From: Neelides folsomi
Lineage: Eukaryota > Arthropoda > Collembola > Neelipleona > Neelidae
Assembly (NCBI GenBank): GCA_034687125.1
Contig: JAQGBZ010000013.1
Span: 372,001 to 436,000, forward strand
Length of the DNA: 64,000 bases
Direction of reading: 5' to 3'
In this document: positions 50,701 to 64,000 of the stretch, one piece after another
Layout of the letters: each line of letters starts with the position of its first letter
How positions within the stretch are numbered: the stretch's first letter is position 1
Made by a program: the position numbers and the translations under genes
Notes under the pieces: model-generated
Told to the model about the DNA's origin: nothing
Databases searched by the model: none
The model's input: the letters and a program-made list of their open reading frames with translations, nothing else

Positions 50701-53328
50701 AAACAAATGCACTAATCGTTGATATTTTTAGTTATTTGAAAAGTTTATAATAATGAAAGTTTGCTTCAATACCATTTCTTTGCATTTTTCCTTCAGAATC
50801 GTCGCAATATCATCTGTAGGTGGTACATCAGTAGGGAAAATAATTTTCAAAGAATCTTCCCACTTTTTAGTTCTAAAATAAAGATAAAATATGACATTAC
50901 AATCGATTAAAATGGAGAATTGGATACAACCAAACGGCCATATCCTGGTTGCTCAACATGGTAGTACATCGATTAATAAATTATAAATTGCTACTAAAAA
51001 GGTAAATAAAGTTGTATTTTTACATCTCAAGACACTCCTTTTGCTTGTCGATAATTTGTCGGCTGTAAATTGAGATTTGATCAACTTTATGTTTATCATC
51101 ATTGAGAATATCAACATCGTCAGCAATGGCGTTGATCTTCTCTTCAAGCTCTTTGCATTCTTCAGCATAAGTTTGGATCTCATTTTCGAATTTAACAATA
51201 ATTCCTGATTTCTCGATGGAATCAATTCTTTCTGACGCTTGTTGCTCATCTCCAATCAAATAATTTATGGTTTCGTTTGAGCTCTCGATCGAAATGATTC
51301 TCTTGTGAAATTCATCAATTTTCTTTTTGTTATCCGAAATCAACTTCTCTTTTAGCTCGATTTCCTTTTCAGCTGAAATTTTCTTTTCTCTATATTATAA
51401 ATTATGATATTGGAAAACGAATTACAAACAATATCTATAATCATTAAATTAAATGATCAAACTATTTTTCTTACCTCCATTCATCAATCTTTTGAATCCA
51501 TTCCTTGTCAGCAACGTCCATGGATATTTTGAAATTGTTCATTTCAGACATCTTTGACCGAGTGGCCATGACTAGCACTTTCTTGACGAGCTTTGAATCA
51601 ATGAGGTCGATGTTGTCCCCAGACTTGTCATGTGATTCAATAAAGGACACAAATGCCGGGTCTTCAGGAGACTCTTCCTTTTCAGCCAGTCGACGGATAA
51701 TTGGGACAATTTCTCCAATAAGCATTTTATAATTCACACGTCGCTCCTTGTTGATGGTCTCCTTTTCAATAAATTTTCCCTCTTCAATAAGAAATTTTTC
51801 ATTACTGGAATGAAGATGTCTCAACTCATTCGTCAAGTCAATCAATTCTTTTTGGACCTAAGACGAAAAGATTAAGATTAGACAGACCAATACATTTTAT
51901 AAAAAAATTTTAAATCAATTTGAAGTTTTTCTCACTATGTTAAGATTATTCTTTTTCTCTTTGAGATCGCTTGAAAAATTTTCATAAAACTCATTAAGTG
52001 AAGCCAAGTCGCCTTCAAATGGTTCTTTAATTGTTCCTTTCAGTTCTTCGACTGCTTTCTCTCCATTTTCAATTCTAAGCTTGGTGAATACAACTTTATT
52101 TGAAAGATCAATATAAGTCTTTTCCAAAGCTTCCAATTCCTTCAGCTTCGTTTCCTGTGTGTTTAATTCTCCTTCTTGAGTTCCATGTTCTTCTAAAACA
52201 GTCTTTAACTTTTCTTCCAACCCTTCCAAATCCGTTTTCTTCTGTCGAGAAAGTGTGACTGTTTCTAATGCATATGTGAGCCCGGCTTTGTGGTATAGTG
52301 CCACTTTAAATAAAATGTATTTATAAAATTTCGTGATTAAATTCCTCAAAAATGAAAATATTTTTGTGTATGATTAAATATTTTATTAATGTCTATTTTC
52401 CTTACAGCGCTTCATATCTTTTTCTACTTTGTTTAGGTATTCAAGGCATTTGATGTAATCTTCTGTATTAAAGATGGAATCGAATTTTTCTTTTACAGTG
52501 CTGCTTTCATCCAGTGGCCAGCAAGAATCCTCTTGATGACAAAACACGACATCGTTGAGGATTGATTGAGGAACTCCAATTAATTGACAAATTTCCTCCT
52601 GTGAGAAAATTAATTAATGAGTATTTATTGTTTTATAGTAGAAAATGAATGAATTAAGGTTATAATTAAGGTTAAAGTAGATATAATTTATTGGATACCT
52701 TCGTGTCAGGAAAATTTTCTACCACATTGGTCACTTCATTTTGGCCGCTCTCTTCATTGAGCACTTCAATTACTGCTGAAGTAGTTCTCTGAACTGAACT
52801 TCCAGAACTTTTCAAAGTGATATTTTCTGTTTTGCCAATTGGAATCACATTAATCTCCAAGTTTCTCTTTACGGTGACTACTTCGTTTTTAGTGTCGTGC
52901 AATTCAAGTTCAACAGCTGCCTTACTCTATAATTAAAAGGCAAAACAATGAATGTTAATTTTTCTATCACATAATATATCATAAATCATAAACTTCAAAA
53001 TACCTTCAAAACATTTGACAACTTCGGATCATTAATGAAAGTTTGGCCTCGGGCAGAGTTTGGAGGATATTCTCCAGTAAGGGCGTATTTCAATGCTTCA
53101 ATAATGGTCTATAGAACATTAAAAAGTTAAATTCGAGTGTTCAGCCAGCGGAAAAATTATGTCATTATTTTTAATGTACAAAATACAGAAACTTACAGTT
53201 TTTCCACAACCATTTTGTCCTTTAATGAGAGTTAGTGGTGTCGAAAACTCAATGACTTGAGGTTCTGATTTTTCATTAGGATCAAAACTTCTCAATCCTT
53301 TAATCTTCAATTTTTTAATCTTCGACAT
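47729..53328 (-). CDS. RAD50: DNA double-strand-break repair ATPase RAD50
   Basis: Seventeen exons in transcript order: 53328-53197, 53108-53004, 52926-52699, 52598-52406, 52303-51936, 51857-51475, 51389-51024, 50872-50773, 50632-50512, 50416-50260, 50189-50123, 50028-49665, 49563-48459, 48369-48213, 48119-48079, 47998-47870, 47771-47729; 1352 aa (human 1312), all phases close. ABC-type halves surround a long coiled coil: Walker [10 protein letters not shown] (37-45), zinc hook CPLC (721-724), signature RCSAGQK (about 1245-1251), Walker [12 protein letters not shown] and the H-loop [12 protein letters not shown]50 joins MRE11 and NBS1 to tether and process broken DNA ends and to activate ATM in the nucleus. 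It is divergent from MRPL37 with 503 bp between starts. Confidence 0.97.
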
Positions 53329-53831
53329 CTAAAAATAATGAATTTTTGGAAAATTAATTCGAATGTTTGAAATTATCTCTCTGCGATTGAGAATGAATTA
53401 ATACTACCAATAATTATTAGATTCTTACCTTTAAGAGCTTTAATTGTTGAAAATTATTTTTGGCGCAGTGAAATTTGAATAATCAAAATATGAAACGACT
53501 TTTAATTATCTAAACGTGTTTAGCCTAAACAGTTTAGGTCAATGGAGAACGCCGGAGCCGGGACATTATTATAAAGTTGTGAAGCGAAAGTTAAAATTGC
53601 GGTGCTTTTGAATTATATCGAGATATAAGTAATCGAATAAGACAAATGTTCCAAAGCACCCCGAATCTTATATCCAGTGCCAGTGCTGTGCCCTGTCTAT
53701 GGTGCGACCATGCATGCGGGGAATATAAACTTGCCGGACGGTCGACTGTCGACTTGTTCAATCTAATTTTACTTTTTACTTAAACTCTTTCCAAGTCTAT
53801 TTAACTAAAGTTGATTAATTAGTTTATCAAA
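53329..53831. promoter_or_regulatory. Divergent promoter of RAD50 and MRPL37
   Basis: The start codons of the two genes face away from each other across 503 bp. The centre (about 53530-53760) is GC-richer than either flank, with GCCGGAGCCGGGAC and CGGACGGTCGACTGTCGAC. Such a layout normally means one shared bidirectional promoter. Confidence 0.6.
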
Positions 53832-55611
53832 ATGAGGTTCACGCAACCATTGCTTAGATTAAGAATGAATTGGTTGAGTGATGCCAGTTGGCAAAAATTT
53901 CGTAAAAAGGTCCTTTATAATGATGGGATCGAAGCGAAATTGAAAGAATCGGGGATTGAAGTCATTGATGCCAATGAGTTTGTGAAGACAAAAAAACATT
54001 GGTCTCCAACGTACATCGACATTACAAAAGTGTATGTTCATTAGAGATAATAAATATTTGACCTTTGCAAAAGTTAATAATTTAGTGTAAAAAATAAAAT
54101 ATCCTATAATGCTTATTGGAATGTTCATTTATTTACTATCTTTAGGCCTTCAGCTCCAAAGTTGTTTCCAGAACCTCCCAAAAAGAATTCTCTTCATCCA
54201 GATTGGCACGATACTACTAGAAAGATCTTCGACGATCAGTGTTTCCCAATTGAAGGTGTTGCACAAGCTCAAGTGCTGACAAAGAGTGTTCAGATCAAAA
54301 AAGGACTCCCAGTTTCAATTCTCGAACTTGGTCACTTCACAAGAATTAAGGACCAAGATGCTCTTGTGCAGAGGCCAGTTATCTTTATCAAAATTATAAG
54401 CTATAAGCTTTAACAAAATACGACAATACTTAATTTAAATTAGAATCTTATAAGCATATTCATTTTATTCAATATAGGATAATCAAGCAAGCCTTCATAC
54501 ATGACTCTACCAACGTTGGTCTTCCAAAGCTGAAAAATTTTGATTATCCTGCTTACAGCTTTAGAAAAGAATTTGGAATTCCTAAAAAGCGATCAATGTA
54601 ATTATTATTCAATTCAATGCATATATAGAATTTTGGGGGAAGCGATATATTCAATTACTAATAACAATTTTCACTTAATGTAGGGATATAATGGTCAGAA
54701 ATTTCCTTCGTCTTTGCGAGAGTCACTTGAGTGGGCTAGCAGTTAAGAGAGCTTTTATAGAGGAAGAAACCTACAGAGCTAATTTTGAAAGAGAAGGTCA
54801 AATTGTGCAAATAAAGTTGAAGCCATCTCTAACTCTCATAGGAAAAGATCTGTTGGGAGCAGCAATTTCAGAAGAAATGTCAGAGGAAGCAGAAAAAATT
54901 CCAATTCCTGAACTTTTTCCCTTCTCTCCGTTGGCAAATTTTGAAGTAGAAAATGTTTATAAAGAAGATGACCACCTGGGTAAGATAATTTCAATTTCGA
55001 ATACGGTTAAATCGTAAATAGTAAAATATAACATTAAAGCTTATAATTTTAATTTATTGAGTTTATACTTTTATTTTAGTGTTCAGGGAAAATTGCCCCT
55101 TTCCCTTCATTCATACCACTTTTCATTCTCATTCGATTCCTGGTTCTCACACTCACATTCATCCGAGATGGAATGACGACCGATTTGGAGGATCTACAAT
55201 TATATATGCCTTCGCACCAGCCATGCTAAATGCTAGAAGAAAATATGGAGTATGTTCCAAATACAATAAAAATAGAACAATTGATTAATGATCTATTACA
55301 ATTTGGATGCATTGAATGAAATATTAATAAATTTTGTATTTTAGAATGATGTCAAAACTCTTCCTGAACCCGTAACGACTCAAGTAGTTCATCTCATCGA
55401 TAATGTTTTTCAATTTGCGGTGTTCCAGCTCAATACTTTAGATTTGGAAGGCCATTGTCAAAAGAAGAATATTTTATGGATTACTGACAAGATCCCCATT
55501 TTTAAAGTTTGTCGTGATGAATATGGAATTGAGAGATTTGAAGGATATAACCCAGAAGTATTTAAACACTTTATTGCTTTCTACGCAAATGAAAATCAAG
55601 AAACTTCATGA
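53832..55611 (+). CDS. MRPL37: Mitochondrial large-subunit ribosomal protein mL37
   Basis: Exons: 53832-54031, 54146-54373, 54478-54597, 54684-54979, 55080-55249, 55345-55611; 426 aa (human 423), phases close. Matches to human MRPL37 include EGVAQAQVLTKSVQIKKGLP, YGNDVKTLPEPV, FAVFQLNTLDLEG and the ending YNPEVFKHFIAFYAN. The protein is a metazoan-type mitoribosome component with a basic, Arg-rich start (MRFTQPLLRLRMNW) suitable as a mitochondrial targeting sequence. The intron after 54373 seems to use a GC donor (AG|GCCAGT), the only non-GT donor I needed in this window. AATAAA at 55662-55667 is the probable poly(A) signal. Confidence 0.93.
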
Positions 55612-56051
55612 AGATAAGATATCTCCATTTTCATGTAAACTTTTTCTTACGATTTTAGTCGAATAAAAATAAATACCTTTCTTTATTCAATTTTTCACTT
55701 AATATTAATGTTAATTAGAAGTACAATACATTTATCAATTTAATACAAAACATAAACATCACGCCTAGTATGGGTTCATAAATAACTTACTAAATTATAG
55801 CAGATGATTAAATTAAGCCATATTGTAACAGGTGTAAAAGAAACATTTAATGTTGTTGAGTCTTCAATTCAATAGTTCTTTTACACTAAAAATGTTGTTT
55901 TTTACAAGTTTGAAGGATTTAAATCACGTCCTTGGCTAAAATAATATAAAATGTAAGATTTAATAATTGGTTACCCATCTTTGATGATTTACTCGATAGA
56001 CTCTATTCTAACTCTATAATTTAAAATTGAATATTGAACTTTAACAATTTT
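55612..56051. other. Convergent spacer between MRPL37 and the DHHC gene
   Basis: AT-rich, with no gene. AATAAA at 55662-55667 (plus strand) is close behind the MRPL37 stop. Confidence 0.6.
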
Positions 56052-57291
56052 CTATCTGCTCTGACCTCTAAGGTCTGACAAATCAGTAATTAAATTGAAT
56101 ACCTGTGGCTTTGATTTCTTTTCACAGGGGGTCCTGCTCAATAAATAAGGCAAAGTGCAAGCTCCAATGACTCCAATTACCAGACTCATTAAAGTGTATG
56201 ATGATGTTAATATCTCCAGAGTTTGCTTTTCATTTAGGCTGATTGCTTTGAAAACAAAGCCATTAATTATTTTCCTCGTCAAGAATATTAAAGCATTTTA
56301 GAGTTTATTTAAAGTTTAAAATGCGTAAGAAAGAGAATAAACAATTTTACCAATTGCCGTTTCAAATGGCACTCCACCCAAAAGTATAATATAGTAAATT
56401 ATTACTGTAGAGGTCATCATATAGAAAGAATTAATATTTCTTCGTCCAACGCATCCACCAAAAATCGGACAATGATGATCATGGATTTCTATTATATGAA
56501 AAGTTTATTTGCTCACAATTCATAAAAACATTTGTAAATTTCATTTAAATTAAAATGTTAATTTCATATTCATATTGTAATAAATGCAATCTACCAACAC
56601 AAGAGTCGCATCTTAAGCAGTGATAAGCTCTCGGCGGTCGGAATTGATAACAATTATAACAGTAAGTCATCTTGACATTTTTACCTTCATATGCCATGTA
56701 TTTGTAAGGGCCTCTCATGTTACTCAACCGCAAGATTCTAATAACTTTCTATAAAAGTTAGAAAAGGGATTTCTCTAAATGAATAGATTAGACAAACCTT
56801 CAAGGGCGTTTTCCTTGGCTTTTTCAAACGAAGGTCTCCGGATGTACCCAGGATTGAGAAACAAAGTCTTAAAATTAGAAACAGTGACAAGGCAGAAGAG
56901 GATGAAAATCAATGCAATATACCAATACGACCATTTCTGATACCTAAAAGCCAATTGGTTATTAACAGTATGGTTATTAAAGGGATATCACTTGCTCGAA
57001 GAAGAATATTGCTGCGATGAAAAAGTTGTAAAAGATGAGGAGCCACCACCAGGAACGAATTGGGCCAACGAAGATTTTCTCATAACAGAAGGCTCGGATC
57101 ACAGACCCATACGGTTTCCAATTCTCTTCTGATTTTAATAGATCCAAATAAGTTCGACTTTCTTCAAGAGGCGTTGGAACATTATTACTATTTAAATCAA
57201 TTTCACGAATAGACTTTTCCTGATTGGGTTTTTCATTAACTTCGACGGATACGAGAGATTTGGGGATTTGGATATCTTCTAACTTTTCCAT
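56052..57291 (-). CDS. DHHC-type protein S-palmitoyltransferase
   Basis: Exons in transcript order: 57291-56992, 56936-56798, 56744-56595, 56488-56351, 56245-56052; 306 aa, phases close. Four hydrophobic segments, two before and two after a cysteine-rich domain: [20 protein letters not shown] then [20 protein letters not shown]. The DHHC cysteine is the expected acyl carrier, and the spacing of the zinc-binding Cys/His residues is kept. The usual PWVGNC after DHHC is PIFGGC here, so it is a divergent member, nearest in form to the ERF2/ZDHHC9-14-18 type. To keep frame, introns 1 and 2 must use the second of two closely spaced AG acceptors; this is a weak point of the model. It lies 294 bp downstream of TMEM67 on the same strand. 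Confidence 0.82.
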
Positions 57292-57585
57292 GTTTTAAAT
57301 ATGCACAAGTTAACAATTTAGGATAAATATTTTTTACTCGCCCATTGGTAATTATTACACGGCTATACTTAATTGTTTTGTTTGGCATTTTCAAAATTGA
57401 AAAAACAGCGAAATGAAATGAGATCTATTGACAATACTATAATCCAGTGAAGTGATTTATTAAAGATTTTAAATAGTAATTAAAGATTAGTACATAAATT
57501 TTTACATTGTAGTTAATATATAAAAATTAACCAAAACTAGAATCATTTAATAAGTATTAACATGAATTAAAAAATATAGGGTCAT

Positions 57586-61930
<4,345 letters not shown>

Positions 61931-63005
61931 TTCGAACTTCGATAACTATCAATTGATCCTAAGAAGTTATGAAATATTAACTTTAAAAGGAACAATTAAT
62001 ATTATTGTTGTTTTAATTCTCAAAACTCTTTGTAAATGTGATTTCGAACATGATGTTGGTGTCTTTTGAATGAAATCAATCGTGATTTGCAGCTACGTGT
62101 CACTTCTTTTGCTCTTTGTTTTGCAAAGCTTCAAAGAGTTGGGTAGCAACGCTCATCCCTAACGTGTACACAAATATAAGAATGTTGAGTTTTATCATAT
62201 TTGTTTCAATTTTCCCTCATCTGTCCTCTTTGTTTGTAAAAATTCTTATATGCCTAATTAAACTAAAGTATTTACCATTTACTATAATCATATGCAATAA
62301 ATGACGAGTGGATTTTAACGGTGAGCTCAAAATTTTAATATTTGCTATATTTCATAATTATAATACGTAAAAAATCTTGATTGTAAAAACTGTCATATCA
62401 AAATGAAACTGCATGACATAATCAGTACGTAACGTTTATTTGTAAGAGGATTAGCAAGATATTATACAACTACAGATTCTTATTATATGTAGAAGTATAA
62501 TGATGATGATAATGCGAGAAGTTTGCATATAAAGTTTTTTTAGTGTTTGTGCTGTGTGTTCAAGTGAAGGCATTGAAGGACAATTGAACATTATGAGGAT
62601 GTTAAATGTGAAAGGCAGCCGGGCTATCTAAAATAAATTTACGAAATAGAGAGATGAGATATTCTTTGGATTAAAATTAAAACGACTCAAGATAAATTTA
62701 TTTTTTGATAGTATTTTAATAGATATTTTTTTAATATGAATTACTTCTGTTCATAAAAGTTATTATAACTGGTGCTAAAATGTTTTCAATTTCTAAAGTT
62801 ATCTTATTTTAAAATCTTAAAACAATTTAAGTCTCAATCTGTATAGGTACTCAAATTTAATGGTGAATTCTACGAAATATATAAAGACATTTATAATAAA
62901 GTTATACAATCTTAAATGTAATTATTATAGGTAACAAATAAACTAAACTGATTTTAAATTTTATTTTCAGATTGAAACGTTTCATGATCTCTTATTTGCT
63001 TTGGA
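61931..63005. promoter_or_regulatory. Divergent region between TMEM67 and the coiled-coil gene
   Basis: The two genes start 1075 bp apart in opposite directions. The first part (about 62040-62180) is GC-richer and contains GTTGGGTAGCAAC (62138-62150), which resembles an RFX X-box, typical of cilium genes. An acceptor TTTTATTTTCAG ending at 62970 shows that the plus-strand gene has an upstream non-coding exon within or near this region. Confidence 0.45.
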
Positions 63006-64000
63006 ATGGATGTGAGCGTTTCTTCAGCGGACTCATTGGCAGAAGGAGACGGAGAAAATTGTGACCTTGACCAATCGTCAATTTTAATTCCAAATTCTGA
63101 CAAAGACAATACTAATGCTCCACAAGATGAAGACTTTCCAAGAGTTCCTGTTTCAACTCCAGTAGAAGAAAATGGAGATGATGGGGAATCTTATATTACT
63201 GGTTGGAAAACAACTTATAAAATGTTTAATTATATAATTATAATAATTATATAAAATCTAATATAAAGAATATTTTAAAATGCAAGGTATAATTTTTTAA
63301 TTTTTAGGTATTATGGATCAGATTACTGAGCTTTATAAAGCAAGACTCAACATAAATAAGATAAAAGCAAAGCAGCAATCGAATGGGAAACCACCAATTG
63401 CCTCCGCAGATGTAATTTTATAAAAACCTTCGTGATTTCATGGTATATTTAGATGAATTTTTCTTTTCAGGAAGAAGTTTTTCAGAAATGGATCAAGGAT
63501 CTTCAAGAGCAAAATGCAACTTTAGTTAAAACTATTGGAGAAATGAAACTTGAAGCAGAATTGAGATCGGAGAAACTCGAGAGAAAAATATCAGAACAGA
63601 CCGAATTAGCTCAGGTAAATTAAGAACATAAACATAACATTAAATGTAATATTTTATTAGAGGTCAATTTAATAATTTTGATCATATGAACAGGTCCAAA
63701 TGACTATGTTGCATGAATATGAGACTCAATTTCAAAGATCCCTAAAAGAGAGAGATTTCACTGAACAGAGACATTTGGTAATAATTATTCCAATTATTAA
63801 TTAAAATTGCTTAAAAGCATATAAACCATTTAAGTACAATTCTGCATCTGAATTGAAATTAATTTAAATACTATTTATTATTAATTAGGTAATGATGAAA
63901 GATATGGCTGTTCTTGAAAGGGAAAAATCTATATTGGAAAGTAAGCTGGAACAGTCAGAAAGAGAATGCGAAAACCTTCTTACATTAGTCATGAGAATAA
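63006..64000 (+). CDS. Unidentified coiled-coil protein, cut by the window end
   Basis: Exons: 63006-63201, 63308-63411, 63471-63614, 63694-63777 and 63889 onward to the window end; phases close. After an acidic, Ser-rich N-terminal part of about 65 aa (MDVSVSSADSLAEGDG...), the sequence becomes a long charged heptad-like helix (EVFQKWIKDLQEQNATLVKT, MTMLHEYETQFQRSLKERDF, LEREKSILESKLEQSERE), so it is a coiled coil. I do not recognise the family. The ATG at 63006 follows a splice acceptor by 36 nt. An earlier ATG at about 62984 is out of frame. Because it is divergent from TMEM67, a centrosome or cilium role is possible, but this is only a guess from position. Confidence 0.75.

Overview
The window is a gene-bearing stretch of an AT-rich invertebrate nuclear genome. 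Its genes are cut by many short GT-AG introns (often 50-300 bp) and encode animal-type proteins such as meckelin, a BTB-Kelch protein, a MARVEL protein and EEPD1. No bacterial, viral or organellar genes are seen. Gene content and the short AT-rich introns suit an arthropod, perhaps a crustacean such as a copepod, but the taxon is an inference. I rebuilt exons by hand from splice sites, reading-frame phase and remembered family sequences. For most multi-exon genes the phases close exactly and the protein lengths match the family.

Layout. 1-4859: gene-free, with GC-richer patches. 4860-6848 (+): 3' part of METTL9, tail-to-tail with FAM32A (6953-7736, -). A short divergent promoter separates FAM32A from SF3B3 (8217-14919, +; 19 coding exons, 1211 aa). 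SF3B3 introns carry seven candidate small nucleolar RNAs: four H/ACA and three C/D. 15397-19916 (-): a CILK1/MAK-type ciliary kinase. 22136-27791 (-): EEPD1-like protein with two helix-hairpin-helix units and an exonuclease/phosphatase-type domain that seems to have lost catalytic residues. 27792-37393: about 9.6 kb without a recognisable gene. 37394-38300 (-): CMTM-like MARVEL protein. 39904-42472 (-): KLHL26-like BTB-Kelch protein. 42473-47728: mostly non-coding, with a possible upstream exon. 47729-53328 (-): RAD50, divergent from MRPL37 (53832-55611, +). 56052-57291 (-): DHHC palmitoyltransferase. 57586-61930 (-): TMEM67/meckelin, divergent from a truncated coiled-coil gene at 63006-64000 (+).

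Themes. Core RNA and ribosome genes (SF3B3, FAM32A, MRPL37, plus the snoRNAs) sit beside two DNA-repair genes (RAD50, EEPD1) and two cilium genes (CILK1/MAK, TMEM67). This looks like ordinary eukaryotic neighbourhood mixing with shared divergent promoters, not an operon.

Most notable result: SF3B3 appears to be a multi-snoRNA host. Three of its introns hold paralogous H/ACA RNAs with compensatory stem changes around an identical guide pocket. Another intron holds a textbook H/ACA RNA. Another holds a C/D RNA whose guide is complementary over 12 nt to a universally conserved LSU rRNA segment.
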